Positions 20,102 to 30,669 are shown, counted from the stretch's first letter. The stretch: DNA of 64,000 nucleotides from CAIRTM01 sp963723235 (GCA_963723235.1 CAVRPV010000010.1:310001-374000), one strand, 5' to 3'. The notes: generated from the letters alone by a model not told the origin. Made by a program: numbers and translations.

Positions 20102-21643
20102 TTAGCCCGCGAAACTTCCAGTCTTGCCCGTCCAGCCCCAGCCAGCAGGATGTGGGCCGCTGCTGCCCGCCGGATAGAACTGCAGCATATCACGCTGGTT
20201 AACACACTGAGTACAATCTTCAATAATCGGTGTCAGGAACTGCCAGCTCAGGTATTCCGAATCCTCTCTCAGGAAAAGCATTTTGTCACCGTTCAGGCAG
20301 TCTACAAGAACCTTTTCATACGCATCCACAGTGCGCTCATCCCCGCTTTCGTAGGAAAACCGCATATTCATAGAACGCAGACTCATCGAAGTCCCGGGGG
20401 CTTTGGCCTGAAAAGAAAGTGTAATTGTCTCCGAGGGCTGGATGGCGAAGGTAAGCCTGTTCGGCGCATTTACACGCATACTATCCTTGAAGATGCTGTG
20501 CGGCACATCCTTGAAGTGTACGACAATGCTTGTTTCCTTGCGGTCAAGGCGCTTGCCGGAAACAAGGTAAAAAGGAACCGACTGCCAGCGCCAGTTATCG
20601 ATAAACAATTTCAGCATTGCATAGGTCGGCGTAATTGAGTCAGGATCAACGCCTTTTTCTTCACGATAGCCACACACTGGCTGATTATGTATGCTGCCCC
20701 GGCTGTATTGCCCGATAACAAGCTCATGGGCGATAGTGCGGGGGTCAAAAGGCCGCAAGGACCGAAACAACTTTGTCTTTTCATTGCCCACCATTTCCGG
20801 TGTAAATTGTGCCGGTGCTTCCATGGCGATCAGGGCCAGCAACTGCATCATATGATTTTGAAACATATCCCGTATCACCCCGGCCTGCTCATAATAGCCT
20901 GCCCGGTTTTCAATGCCCAGCTCTTCTGTCGCGGTAATATCAACATGAGAAATATATTGCCGATTCCAAACCGGTTCAAAAAGGGGATTAGCAAAGCGAA
21001 ATACAAGAATATTCTGGGTTGTCTCCTTTGCAAGGTAATGATCAATGCGATAAATCTGCTCTTCTGTAAAGGTCTGTTTAAGTGTGGTGTCAAGCTTCAT
21101 GGCGGATGCAATATCACGACCGAAAGGTTTTTCAACCACAATCCTTGACCAGCATTCGTTCTGCGGGCAATCTGCCTTGAGCTGACCATGATGGATGAGC
21201 GAAATGATAGACTCATAGGATACGGGCGGCACGGCCATGTAAAACAGGCGGTTTCCAGCTGTTCCATGGGCAGCGTCAATCTGCTTAAGTTTTATGTCAA
21301 GCTTCAACCCGTCGGCGATATTTCCATAATCAAGCTGCTGATAATGTATATTTTTTGAAAACGTGCCCCAATCATCTTGTGTAAAACCCTCGACAATTTC
21401 GATATGGCTGTGCAAATGCTCACGATACGACTCATCCGTAAACGCGGTTCGTCCGCAGCCAACCAGTGCAAATCGCGAGGGTAGATAGTTGTGCGTATGG
21501 AGACGGTAAAGAGCCGGCACAAGTTTGCGGGCTGCCAGATCACCGGAGCCGCCGAATACAACCATTGCACAAGGAACTTGAGGCTGCACACAGGGCCCGG
21601 TGCTTTCAAGATTAAGCTTTTGTGTCAATGCTCTGTTTGTCAT
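20102..21643 (-). CDS. zwf: Glucose-6-phosphate 1-dehydrogenase
   Basis: The 513-residue product is a full-length G6PDH, first step of the oxidative pentose phosphate pathway. The NADP-binding VVFGGSGDLAARKLVPALYRL lies near residue 28, split here for length; the active-site RIDHYLAKETTQN carries the catalytic His. KPFGRD and FANPLFEPVWNR are also typical. Single leftward gene with no partner (pgl or gnd) beside it. No frameshift is visible. Confidence 0.95.
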   Translation of the reverse strand: MTNRALTQKLNLESTGPCVQPQVPCAMVVFGGSGDLAARKLVPALYRLHTHNYLPSRFALVGCGRTAFTDESYREHLHSHIEIVEGFTQDDWGTFSKNIHYQQLDYGNIADGLKLDIKLKQIDAAHGTAGNRLFYMAVPPVSYESIISLIHHGQLKADCPQNECWSRIVVEKPFGRDIASAMKLDTTLKQTFTEEQIYRIDHYLAKETTQNILVFRFANPLFEPVWNRQYISHVDITATEELGIENRAGYYEQAGVIRDMFQNHMMQLLALIAMEAPAQFTPEMVGNEKTKLFRSLRPFDPRTIAHELVIGQYSRGSIHNQPVCGYREEKGVDPDSITPTYAMLKLFIDNWRWQSVPFYLVSGKRLDRKETSIVVHFKDVPHSIFKDSMRVNAPNRLTFAIQPSETITLSFQAKAPGTSMSLRSMNMRFSYESGDERTVDAYEKVLVDCLNGDKMLFLREDSEYLSWQFLTPIIEDCTQCVNQRDMLQFYPAGSSGPHPAGWGWTGKTGSFAG

Positions 21644-22074
21644 GTTTTATACGTCCACGTGATGCATACCGTGTATCATATATATTCAACATTGCACAGT
21701 CTGTTTCAAGGTCAAAATAAAAAAATTGCAAAAAAAACCAACGGGAGTCTTTGAACATAAAGACAAACCGTACAGAGATGATGTGTATAAGGATCGAGAA
21801 TGGCGCTATTTTTAGCGGCATTCATTTTTTTTGTGGTCACAAAATATAAGTATTTTTAATCGATTATAGACTTGATGCAAGTCCACGCTGCAGCTGAATC
21901 TAAAAGCCCGATTCCATGAAGGGGCTGACAATAACCGTCTGCCGGGAGGAGGATGCTGGATCAGGCCGACATGTTACAAAAGAAAAGCCGTGTGAACATC
22001 CTGTCTTTGAAAGTATTGTGTAGTCTGCCCGGGAAAACACATCAAGTATTGCATGCCGGGTACGTATTGGCTTA
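21644..22074. other. Gene-free stretch between cysA and zwf
   Basis: No convincing reading frame or RNA structure is seen. The part just upstream of zwf (about 21660-21740) is AT-rich and probably holds its leftward promoter. Confidence 0.3.
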
Positions 22075-23120
22075 TTACTGCGGATACACTTTTGCCTGAC
22101 GGGGCCTGATGTAGACATTTTCACCCACAATCAGGCGCTGGGTAGCATACTGCTCGCGGGTCAGTTCCGCCTCGACAATCTGCTGATCATCATCTTTCTG
22201 CAGCTCGATCCTGACAATCGGACCGATTGCATGAATACGCAGAATGCCGGCTGCAAGCAGATCGGGTCCATCGGCCTCACGCAGAATGTCGATATCGTGC
22301 GGCCGGGCATACACAACAGCTTCACCCTGGCTGCCTTTGCACTCAAGCACGGTATCGCCCAGACGCACGCGTCCGTCGCGAACGCGGGTGTGAAACAGGT
22401 TGACATTGCCCAGGAACTGGTACACGAACGAGTTGACCGGATGCTCGTACACATGATCCGGAGGCCCGGACTGCTCTACCCTGCCCTCGTTCATCACCAC
22501 GATTTCATTGGCCACCTCGAGCGCCTCTTCAACATCGTGGGTAACAAACACGCTGGTTACATGAATTTCATCGTGCAGCCTGCGCAGCCAGCGCCGTAGT
22601 TCCTTGCGCACCTTGGCATCCAGCGCACCGAAAGGCTCATCCAGCAGCAGCACCTGGGGCTCCACAGCCAGAGCGCGTGCAAGCGCTACGCGCTGGCGCT
22701 GCCCGCCTGAAAGCTGGTTGGGAAGGCGCGAGGCAAAGGCATCCAGCTGCACGAGTTTTAGAAGATCCATGACCCGGTCCCGGATTTCAGAGTTTGAAGG
22801 CCGCTCGCTTCTTTTTTTACGCGCAGGCCGAAGGCTACGTTTTCAAACACGCTCATATGTCTGAACAGCGCGTAGTGCTGGAACACGAAGCCGACCCTGC
22901 GTTCGCGTACAGATGCATCAGTTGCATCCTCGCCGTCAAAATACACAGAGCCGCTGTCAGCCTGTTCCAGCCCGGCAATGATGCGCAGCAGGGTTGTCTT
23001 GCCCGAGCCGGACGGACCCAGAAGAGCGATCAGTTCTCCGCTTGGCACTATGACATTGACGTTTTTAAGCGCCTGAAAGGTGCCGAAATTTTTGCTTATG
23101 TTGCGCGCTTCAATGGCCAT
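22075..23120 (-). CDS. cysA: Sulfate/thiosulfate ABC transporter ATP-binding protein CysA, one frameshift
   Basis: The N-terminal piece has Walker A GPSGSGKTTLLRIIAG and Q-loop FVFQHYALFRHMSV; the second piece has signature LSGGQRQRVALARAL, Walker B VLLLDEPFGALDA, switch TSVFVTHDVEEAL and a TOBE-like C-terminal domain. Together they make a normal CysA of about 347 residues that powers sulfate uptake. The frames switch near 22810, where a run of seven A (coding strand) would need eight to give RVKKRSERPSNSEIRDRV. This is a classic homopolymer indel. It is the last gene of sbp-cysT-cysW-cysA. Confidence 0.9.
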
Positions 23121-23143
23121 GCGTATGGGCTCCTATCGGGTGA

Positions 23144-24031
23144 TCAAGATTCAGGGTTTTCAAACGCCAGCTGCCGGGCCGAGCGCCATTCAATCAGGCT
23201 TTTCAGCACCAGCGTTATCAGGGCCAGAAATGTAAGCAGCGAAGCGATGGCAAAGGCGGCTGCAAAATTATATTCATTGTACAGAATCTCAAGATGCAGG
23301 GGCATAGTGCAGGTCAGGCCGCGGATGTGGCCCGATACGACCGACACAGCGCCAAACTCACCCATGGCACGTGCATTGCAAAGAATAACGCCGTAGAGCA
23401 GCCCCCACTTGATATTGGGCAGGGTTACGCGACGGAATGTCTGCCACGCGCCGGCACCGAGCACGATGGCGGATTGCTCCTCCTCGCTGCCCTGAGCCTG
23501 CATGAGAGGAATCAACTCGCGCGCCACAAAGGGAAACGTGATGAATACGGTTGCGATAATGATACCGGGCTTGGCGAAAATGATTTGAATATTGTTATCA
23601 ATGAGCCATTCACCGAAAAATCCCCAGGAACCGAAGAGGATAACGAATATCAAGCCGGCTATGACGGGCGACACCGCGAACGGCAGGTCAATCAGGGTTA
23701 TCAGAATATTTTTTCCGCGAAACTCAAACTTGGTAATCGCCCAGGCCGCACACACGCCGAATACTGTGTTCAGCGGCACGGCAATCGCAGCCGTCAGCAG
23801 CGTCAACCGGATTGCGCTCAAGGCATCCGGGTCGGTGAACGCGCTCAGGTACACGCCGATGCCGCGGCTGAACGCGGTTAAAAATATCAACACAAGCGGC
23901 ATGACCAGCACGAGCAGCAGAAACACAAGCGCTGTCGCGATCAGTATGCGGCGCACCAGGGGCGACTCGGTACCCGCAACCCGCACACTGCGTTGTGCGC
24001 CGTGCAAACGGGATTGTACTCCACCTGCCAT
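23144..24031 (-). CDS. cysW: Sulfate ABC transporter permease CysW
   Basis: The 295-residue membrane protein has about six hydrophobic segments (from ILIATALVFLLLVLVMPLVL) and the permease EAA-type motif ARELIPLMQAQGSEEEQSA...LGAG before the cytoplasmic loop. DLPFAVSPVIAGL and ARAMGEFGAVSVVSG are characteristic of the CysW branch. It forms the channel with CysT. It sits 11 bases after cysT and 23 before cysA in the same operon; no frameshift is visible. Confidence 0.93.
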   Translation of the reverse strand: MAGGVQSRLHGAQRSVRVAGTESPLVRRILIATALVFLLLVLVMPLVLIFLTAFSRGIGVYLSAFTDPDALSAIRLTLLTAAIAVPLNTVFGVCAAWAITKFEFRGKNILITLIDLPFAVSPVIAGLIFVILFGSWGFFGEWLIDNNIQIIFAKPGIIIATVFITFPFVARELIPLMQAQGSEEEQSAIVLGAGAWQTFRRVTLPNIKWGLLYGVILCNARAMGEFGAVSVVSGHIRGLTCTMPLHLEILYNEYNFAAAFAIASLLTFLALITLVLKSLIEWRSARQLAFENPES

Positions 24032-24042
24032 GATCTGCCCTC

Positions 24043-24872
24043 CTACTGATAGCGCCTGCTCAAGAACTGGAGCACATTGATAATAAAAATCATGAAAAAA
24101 GAAACAACCAGCATCACGACACCGATCGCTGCCGCACCCAGGGAATCATACTGCTCAAGCTTGATGATGATCAAAAGCGGCGCGATCTCGGTTTTCATCG
24201 GCATGTTGCCGGCGATAAAATAGACTGATCCGAACTCACCGATACCCCGGGCAAAGGCCAGGGTAAAGCCCGATAGAATTGAAGGAAGTATTGCGGGCAG
24301 AATAACGCGCAACAGCACCTGCAGGCGCCCTGCGCCAAGGCTGGTGGCGGCCTCTTCCAGCTCAATGTCCATGTCTTCCAACGCAGGCTGCACAGTTCGA
24401 ACCGTAAAGGGCAGCCCGATCAGGATCAGGGCGACAACAATGCCACTGGCCGTGTAGGCAACCGAAATGCCCATGGGAGCCAGCAGTTTGCCGATCCAGC
24501 CGGTAGAAGCATACAGCGTGGTCAGGGCAATGCCTGAAACTGCGGTCGGCAATGCGAACGGCAGATCCACCAGCGCATCAACGATGCGTTTACCCCAAAA
24601 CTGATAGCGGACCAGGACCCAGGCCACGATAAACCCGAACACCGCATTGATCAAGCGGCAATAAAAGCGGTTCCGAAACTCAGCCGGTAGGCGGCAAGCA
24701 CGCGCGGATCAAGCACGGCCTTGTGCAGAAAATCGGCCCAGGACATCCGGGCGCTCATGATAAAAAGGCCTGCAAGCGGTATGAGCACCATCAGGCTGAG
24801 ATAGGTCAGGGTGCAGCCCATGGTCACACCAAAGCCGGGCAACACTCTTTTCAGCTTACGTCCCTTTGACAT
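24043..24872 (-). CDS. cysT: Sulfate ABC transporter permease CysT (CysU), one frameshift
   Basis: Two adjoining frames make one permease. The first 73 residues (GCTLTYLSLMVLIPLAGLF and on to AYRLSFGTAFIAA) end at a TGA. The next frame continues INAVFGFIVAWVLVRYQFWG, DLPFALPTAVSGI and GIGEFGSVYFIAGN, the CysT signature. Adding one T to GCTTGATC near 24653 restores GCT TTG ATC and a single protein of about 276 residues. It is the membrane partner of CysW. The 330-base gap to sbp holds a strong hairpin terminator. Confidence 0.9.
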
Positions 24873-25080
24873 AGAAGAAACCTTTAATTTAAAGGTTTTT
24901 TGGTATATTAATTCAAAGCAGGGATCCAGCAGATATATGTTTAAAAGATCAACGGTTCCATGCAGAAACTGTCTGAGTAACCCTGTGCTGTACTAAACCA
25001 TATCCGAAGAGTTCCTGTCAAGGCTCTGGTGCCGCGAGTGCAGGCGGATAGAGTCCGCTAAATTCTTTTTCACCTCTGTT

Positions 25081-25134
25081 AAAAAACTTTCCCGTATGTT
25101 TACCCAGGATTGAGGGTAAACATACGGGAAAGTT
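25081..25134 (-). terminator. Strong intrinsic terminator between sbp and cysT
   Basis: A perfect 21-base inverted repeat (arms 25085-25105 and 25114-25134, eight-base loop) is followed, on the minus strand, by a run of six T at 25086-25081. It lies downstream of sbp and upstream of cysT, so it should stop most transcripts after sbp, with readthrough to cysTWA. Confidence 0.85.
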
Positions 25135-25206
25135 ATCATGTGTGTTCCTGCCCGATTTTGACAAGCAGGTTTTTTGGGGTAAGCTCTGCGTTCCCGGGTC
25201 CCGTCA

Positions 25207-26262
25207 TTATTTCGGAATGTAGATGCGGTCAAACTCGGCCCCGTCAGCAAAATGCATTCGGGTGGCCTCTGTCCAGCCGCCGAAAACATCGCCGATGGTA
25301 AAGAGCTCTATTTTAGGAAATTGATTGCTGTACTTTTCAGCTGCCTCTTTCGATGTCGGGCGATAATAGTTTTTGCCGGCAATATCCTGACCTACCGGTG
25401 AATACAGAAACTCAAGATACGCCTGAGCAAGAGCCCGGGTGCCTTTACGATCAACATTTTTATCAATGATGGCAACGGTCGGCTCGGCAAGGATGCTGAT
25501 TTCAGGAATGACAACCTCTACGCCGGCTGTGTCGAGTTCATTGCGGCTCAGCAGGATTTCATTTTCCCAGTTGATCAAGACATCGCCGATGCGGCGCTGA
25601 ACAAAAGTGTTGGTTGCGTCACGGGCGCCGCTGTCAAGCACCGGCACGTTTTTAAAAACCTTGGTTATGAACTCGCGCGCCTTGTTCTGGGCGGCAATCA
25701 CCGACGGATCCTTCGGGTTTTTCAGCTTCGCAACAAAGTTTGTTCCAAGCTCGCGGCGCAAAACATAGCCCCATATGGCAAGATAATTCCAGCGAGCCAC
25801 TCCGGATGTTTTCGGATTCGGGGTGATGACCTGCACGCCCTCACGGGTCAAATCATCCCATGATTTGATGTTCTTCGGGTTGCCCTTCCGCACAAGCAAA
25901 GCCAGGGTAGAGGTGTAGGGCGAGCTGTTGAGCGGCAGTCGCTTCTGCCAGTCAGTGGGCAGCAGACCCCGCTCGGCGATGGCGTCTATATCACCGGCCA
26001 AAGCCAGCGTGACGACATCAGCCTGCAGCCCGTCGATAACGGAGCGCGCCTGCTTGCCTGAACCGCCGTGCGACTGGCGCACAACGACCGTCTGCCCGGT
26101 TTTTTCTTTCCAGTATTTTACAAATTCATCATTAAATTCCCTATACAGCTCCCGGGTCGGGTCATAGGAAACATTGAGCAGTTCAATTGTTTCGGCAAAC
26201 GCTATGCCGCCAAAGCCCGTGAGCATTCCGATTAGAATTAACCCGATAATTTTTTTTTTCAT
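25207..26262 (-). CDS. sbp: Sulfate-binding periplasmic protein
   Basis: The 351-residue product has a signal peptide (KKKIIGLILIGMLTGFGG, cleavage after AFA) and a sulfate-binding protein body: LLNVSYDPTRELYREFN, RQSHGGSGKQARSVIDGL (ligand loop), ADVVTLALAGDIDAI and TPNPKTSGVARWNYL. It captures sulfate or thiosulfate for CysTWA. The ATG at 26262 follows GGAAGGACAC and begins a standard signal peptide; an in-frame ATG 48 bases upstream is less likely. A sigma-54 promoter is seen about 95 bases upstream. I cannot tell sulfate from thiosulfate preference. Confidence 0.93.
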   Translation of the reverse strand: MKKKIIGLILIGMLTGFGGIAFAETIELLNVSYDPTRELYREFNDEFVKYWKEKTGQTVVVRQSHGGSGKQARSVIDGLQADVVTLALAGDIDAIAERGLLPTDWQKRLPLNSSPYTSTLALLVRKGNPKNIKSWDDLTREGVQVITPNPKTSGVARWNYLAIWGYVLRRELGTNFVAKLKNPKDPSVIAAQNKAREFITKVFKNVPVLDSGARDATNTFVQRRIGDVLINWENEILLSRNELDTAGVEVVIPEISILAEPTVAIIDKNVDRKGTRALAQAYLEFLYSPVGQDIAGKNYYRPTSKEAAEKYSNQFPKIELFTIGDVFGGWTEATRMHFADGAEFDRIYIPK

Positions 26263-26368
26263 TTTGTGTCCTTCCTGTCTGTATTGATTGTGCTGACCGT
26301 TGATACTCAATCCCTTAAAGACGTGTAAGTGAAGAGCCGATTATCTGCTCTGGTTTTAAATACTATAT

Positions 26369-26384
26369 TGCATTAACAGTGCCA
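26369..26384 (-). promoter_or_regulatory. Candidate sigma-54 promoter for sbp
   Basis: On the minus strand the site reads TGGCACTGTTAATGCA, matching the -24/-12 consensus TGGCAC-N5-TTGCW with the invariant GG and GC ten bases apart. Transcription would begin near 26358, giving a leader of roughly 95 bases before sbp. The divergent neighbour encodes a sigma-54 activator. Confidence 0.7.
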
Positions 26385-26435
26385 TATAGAATCAGTGCTC
26401 ATAGACAGATTAATAATTAATTAAATAAAAAGTAT

Positions 26436-26523
26436 TTTCAGTATATTAGCTATAAACAATCAATACTATGCACGAACATGGTGCCGGCATACTGAAATTA
26501 TCCATCAAATAATATTGCAATAT
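26436..26523. promoter_or_regulatory. Candidate activator-binding dyads in the sbp/regulator intergenic region
   Basis: TTTCAGTAT (26436-26444) and its reverse complement ATACTGAAA (26489-26497) lie about 80-140 bases upstream of the predicted sbp start site, the usual distance for sigma-54 enhancer sites. A separate perfect palindrome ATATTGCAATAT (26512-26523) lies just before the regulator gene and could serve its own promoter. The binding roles are inference. Confidence 0.4.
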
Positions 26524-26569
26524 ACATTAATATATGATAGCTATTCCGTTAAATATAACAGGAGCTACC

Positions 26570-28145
26570 ATGGAAAAATTTCAACCAATTCTGCTGAAAA
26601 TATGGCAGCAGGCCTGCAAACACATCCTGCTGGACGAAATGCTCACAACCGTTGCGCCGATACTGCAGGAGGAGTTCCCTCTCGGACAGATACTGATACG
26701 CCGCATTGACAGCGCAAACTCCTGCGTCGAGACAATGGCTCAGGGCTTTGTTGATGCTCACGCTATGCCATCATCCGGCAGGACGATGTGTGCGCCGTCT
26801 CAGCTTAAGGATTTGCTGGATTGGTGGCGCTCTGGAGAGTCCGAGCTGTTTACTGCCCCTGCTGCCCTGCCACGGGCCCTGCAGCCTGTTGCGGAGGCTC
26901 AAGCCGGACTTGATTGCATGCTGGCGCCAATAGGCGATCCTGAGGCCAGGCAGGCCGTGCTGGTAATGATTGCCGGGCCCGGAATAAAATTTCAACAACG
27001 CCATCTCATTCTGTGCAAGCTCCTGCGCGAACCCTTCACCGTAGCCATGGAAAATGACAGTCGCCTGCATGAACTCGAAGCCCTGCGCGAGGCTGCCGAG
27101 GCTGACAAGCGCTCGCTCATGGAGCGACTCAATCGGCGCGAACCGGGCGATACAATAATCGGGGCTGAATCCGGGCTGCGCCTGGTATTTGAGCGGGTGC
27201 ACATGGTTGCGCCATTGGATGTTCCCGTGCTTATTCTGGGTGATACCGGATCCGGCAAGGAGATTATCGCGCGTGCGATCCATGTGCGCTCAAACCGCTC
27301 AAGGGGAGCTTTTATAAGGGTCAACTGCGGCGCAATACCTTCCGGCCTGATAGATTCCCAGCTGTTCGGCCATGAAAAAGGGGCCTTTACCGGTGCCACG
27401 GAAACAAGAAAAGGCTGGTTTGAGCGGGCCGACGGCGGCACGCTTTTTCTGGATGAAGTCGGCGAGCTTCCGCTGGAAGCACAGGTGCGGCTTTTGCGCA
27501 TTCTGCAGGACGGATGGCTTGAGCGGGTCGGCGGCCAGAAGCCAATTCACGTGAATGTGCGCATCGTGGCTGCCACGCACCGCGAGCTGGCCCAGGATGT
27601 TACCAGAAAGGCCTTTCGTGAGGATTTATGGTACCGGCTGGCCGTGTTTCCCATCAGGCTGCCGTCATTGCGCGAACGACCCGAAGATATCCCCGCGCTT
27701 GCCCGCCATTTTGCGCAGCTTGCCGCACAGCAGTTCGGGCTCAAGCCGGTCATGCCCGGTGCTGAAGATATACGCCTGCTGTGTTCGTATCAATGGCCCG
27801 GCAATGTCCGCGAGCTGGCATCGGTCATCGACCGGGCTGCTATTCTAGGAGGCGGAACGTGCCTTAAAATCGCATCAGCTTTGGGCATTATGGATTCGCA
27901 GCACACCGGTACGGCAGCACGCGAAACAAACAGCACGCCTGCTCGAGGCAGTCAATTCACCGGGAGACAAAACAATTGATGATGTACAGCGCGAGCATAT
28001 CACTGCCACACTCGCCGCGCTGCACGGCCGCATTGACGGCCCGCACGGCGCTGCCGTGCGCCTTGGCATTCACCCCAGCACCCTTCGGGCAAAAATGCGC
28101 AAGCTCAACATACACTGGCGCGAGTACCGCTTTCGCACTCGCTGA
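26570..28145 (+). CDS. Sigma-54-dependent transcriptional activator, frameshift before the DNA-binding domain
   Basis: Residues 1-190 form a sensory region of GAF-like size with no phosphoreceiver motif. The AAA+ domain follows: GDTGSGKEIIARAIH (Walker A), the sigma-54 contact loop GAFTGA, GGTLFLDEVGELPLEAQ (Walker B) and RIVAATHRELAQDV. The frame ends at 27979, but the helix-turn-helix continues in another frame (VQREHITATLAALHGR, then AAVRLGIHPSTLRAKMRKLN) to a stop at 28145; one indel lies near 27900-27930. The start follows AGGAG. Divergence from sbp and the sigma-54 promoter there suggest it controls sulfate uptake. Confidence 0.88.
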
Positions 28146-28217
28146 GACAGCCGGATTTTATTGGCTTTTGAACCATCCGACGGATCCGACTGATCAGTCC
28201 AATCCGATCGGATAGTT

Positions 28218-29541
28218 TTACACAATGCGACCATGCATGACGCTGCCTTCAATGCCATCGAGCCTTACTGGCTGCAGCATTCCCATAAGCGCATTCTCAC
28301 CCGCAAACAGCACCGGAATATAATTGGCGGTAATGCCCCGCAGCAAACCTGTGGCGCGGTCGCGTCGGCCCTCAACCAGCACTTCCATGTCAGCACCGGT
28401 GAAACGTTCAAAGAAGGCCAGCTTCTTCCTGTCGGAAAGCTGTCGAAGGATGCGCATGCGCTCACGTATGACCGCTGCCGGCACCTGTGCCGACATCAGC
28501 GCAGCCCGGGTTCCCGGTCGGCGAGAGTAGGGAAATACATGCAGATAGCCGAAAGGTAGTGATTCAAGCAGCTTGAACGTGTTGTCAAAACACGCATCGG
28601 TTTCACCCGGCAGCCCAGCAATGACATCGATGCCGATATTGATACCGGGAATTTCGCGGGCCAGGCGTGCTACAAGATTTTTAAAAAATTCCGGTGAATA
28701 GGTGCGCCCCATGGCGAGCAGTATATCCGCATCGCCGCTCTGCAGGGGGATGTGCGCATGCGGACACAATTTTTTTGAACGCAGCACACAATCGATAATC
28801 TCATCGGTCCACTCGGTCGGCTCTAGAGAGCTCAGACGCACACGGACGTTGCGCAGGGCAAACATCCTCTTCACTGATCCTGAGCATATCACTCAAGCAT
28901 CGCGCGGGCCTGAGGTCCATACCCCAGGCGCCAAGATGAATGCCGCTCAATACTATTTCAAGGTATCCGTTTGCGGCCAGCTCGCGCATGCGCTCTATGA
29001 CCTCAGCTGGCGGCAGGCTGCGGCTCGGGCCTCGCACCGACGGAACGATACAGTAGGCGCAGTGGCTGTTGCAGCCGTCCTGTATTTTCAAAAAAGCACG
29101 GCTTCTGCCAGTAAATATTTCGGCTCCAGGCGTTGTGAACATGCTCTGACGGGCAATATCGCCAACCGAAAACGCAACCTCATTCCCTTTCAACATCGAG
29201 TCAATAAGGCACGGCAGATCATTTTTTTCCACATTACCGGCAACCTGTACACGAACAGAAATTGCTCGGAGCACACCCGCGTTTTGCTGGGCATAGCAGC
29301 CTGTTACAATTACCGTGGCTTTATCCGAAAGGCGCAACGCTCGCCTGATCAGCTGGCGTGATTGTGCTTCGGTTGAAGCTGTTACAACACACGTGTTTAT
29401 AACGTAGCAGTCAGCCTCTTCAGTAAAGGGAACCAGACAATAGCCTTTTTCCTGCAGCTGATTCGCAATAGCAGCAGAATCGCACTGATTGACCTTGCAT
29501 CCCAGTGTCGTTATCGCAATTGTTTTGAAGGTGTGAGACAT
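28218..29541 (-). CDS. mtaB: tRNA threonylcarbamoyladenosine methylthiotransferase MtaB, one frameshift
   Basis: Two frames join into a radical SAM methylthiotransferase of about 440 residues. The N-terminal UPF0004 domain has TLGCKVNQCDSAA, NTCVVTASTEAQSRQLIR and GCYAQQNAG; the radical SAM cluster motif is DGCNSHCAYCIVPSVRG (CX3CX2C). The rest continues in another frame (ALRNVRVRLSSLEPTEW, HIPLQSGDADIL, DVIAGLPGETDACF) with a TRAM domain at the end. TLGCKVNQ and IPLQSG favour MtaB, which makes ms2t6A37 in tRNA, over MiaB. The indel lies near 28870. Confidence 0.9.
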
Positions 29542-29986
29542 GAGCTAAACTTTTACAGGCACTGAACAGTGAAACCGGACACCATGCTATTTCTTGAAAA
29601 GCTACCACACTATCGCATAATTGCAATCCATATTCACTTGAACATATCCATAAAACAAACATCGGCACTGCTGGACTCCCTCAACGATACCCGTGTTGTA
29701 CCTACAACAACGCAGCTTTAGATTCGGTAATTACTTGCGCATGGGACTGCTGCTTGATATTGTAATCGTCTTCGTCGCCGTTCCGATGATCTATATTGTA
29801 TGTCCGCTCTGACACATTGCAACAACTGCCGTAATGCTCAAACAGCCACATGCATCACAACTCACCAGGAAAACTTTCCCGGAATTGATCCTTAGACCGC
29901 ACAACAGCTTAACTCCTTTACAGGACGAACAAGGATCAGCACTGCAAGGAAAACTTACGGGTAAAACCAGGGGAAACTACATGCTG
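29542..29986. other. Gene-free stretch between S26 peptidase and mtaB
   Basis: No convincing gene is seen. A 23-codon hydrophobic frame (29741-29812, MGLLLDIVIVFVAVPM...) lacks a ribosome-binding site; it could be a small membrane peptide or a gene remnant. Confidence 0.3.
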
Positions 29987-30529
29987 TTATGGCCTGGGGA
30001 AGCGATTCGGCAGGCGGCTGAGAAACCTGACAGCATTGAGCACGTATAAGCGCAGGCGTGGTGTTTTTGAAGCGCCTAACAAAATGCGCTTAAACGCTAC
30101 AACAAATCGAAAAAGGGCAAACAGGACACTCCAGTATATACCGATCAAACGTCCTGTAATGCGCGGGTGCAGTGCGTTCAAATCAAGGATGTGCCCGTTG
30201 TATTCAATTTTTATAACGCGACCGATTAACGAGTCCGCTGGAAAACTGCCGGGCAAAAAGGTATTATCGCCCTTTTCGCGAAGCCACAAGGAACCGTTAT
30301 GATGGAAACGACCCACAATACGGTGGGCAACGAGAGTTTCCGCCCGCTCAAACAGCCCAATATCTCCAACAACAATCGCACGATCAGCGGCTGCAGGTAT
30401 AAACGTAAGGGTACTGCCCTCCACAATCAACGGAAGCATGCTTATTCCCGAAGCCGTAATTGTGCGGGGTTTTGCTCCGGAGCGCCACAACTCAATACAC
30501 TCTTTTATAAATGCCTTCTGGTTTTGCAT
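29987..30529 (-). CDS. S26 family signal peptidase-like protein (SipW/ER type)
   Basis: The 180-residue product carries the S26 core: SGISMLPLIVEGS with the catalytic Ser, GDIGLF, AHRIVGRF with the His that replaces Lys in SipW/ER-type enzymes, and REKGDNTFLPG. A hydrophobic stretch (IGIYWSVLFALFRFVVAF) near the C-terminus may anchor it. Such peptidases often sit in RiPP-like loci with PqqD and HprK-like genes, as here. An upstream in-frame TTG at 30571 would add 14 basic residues; the ATG at 30529 seems more natural. It lies downstream of the C25 peptidase in the same direction. Confidence 0.75.
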   Translation of the reverse strand: MQNQKAFIKECIELWRSGAKPRTITASGISMLPLIVEGSTLTFIPAAADRAIVVGDIGLFERAETLVAHRIVGRFHHNGSLWLREKGDNTFLPGSFPADSLIGRVIKIEYNGHILDLNALHPRITGRLIGIYWSVLFALFRFVVAFKRILLGASKTPRLRLYVLNAVRFLSRLPNRFPRP

Positions 30530-30669
30530 AGCGGCTGGTAAGAACCGTCGTGGTTTAGGCTTGCGCTGCAAGGGCTCCTGCTCAGGTGCCTCAGACTCTG
30601 CGGATCAATCCTGGCTATGATTGAACCTGAAATCAGGCATGGTGCAGGGAACCCCACTGCAACAGCTGA

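Noticed and set aside
24640..24665. Selenocysteine at the TGA that ends the first cysT frame
   Set aside because: The sequence after the TGA in the same frame is not CysT-like; the protein continues in another frame, so this is an indel.
29741..29812. 23-codon hydrophobic frame between mtaB and the S26 gene
   Set aside because: No ribosome-binding site and no conserved neighbour; the frame also continues upstream without a start, so it may be a remnant.
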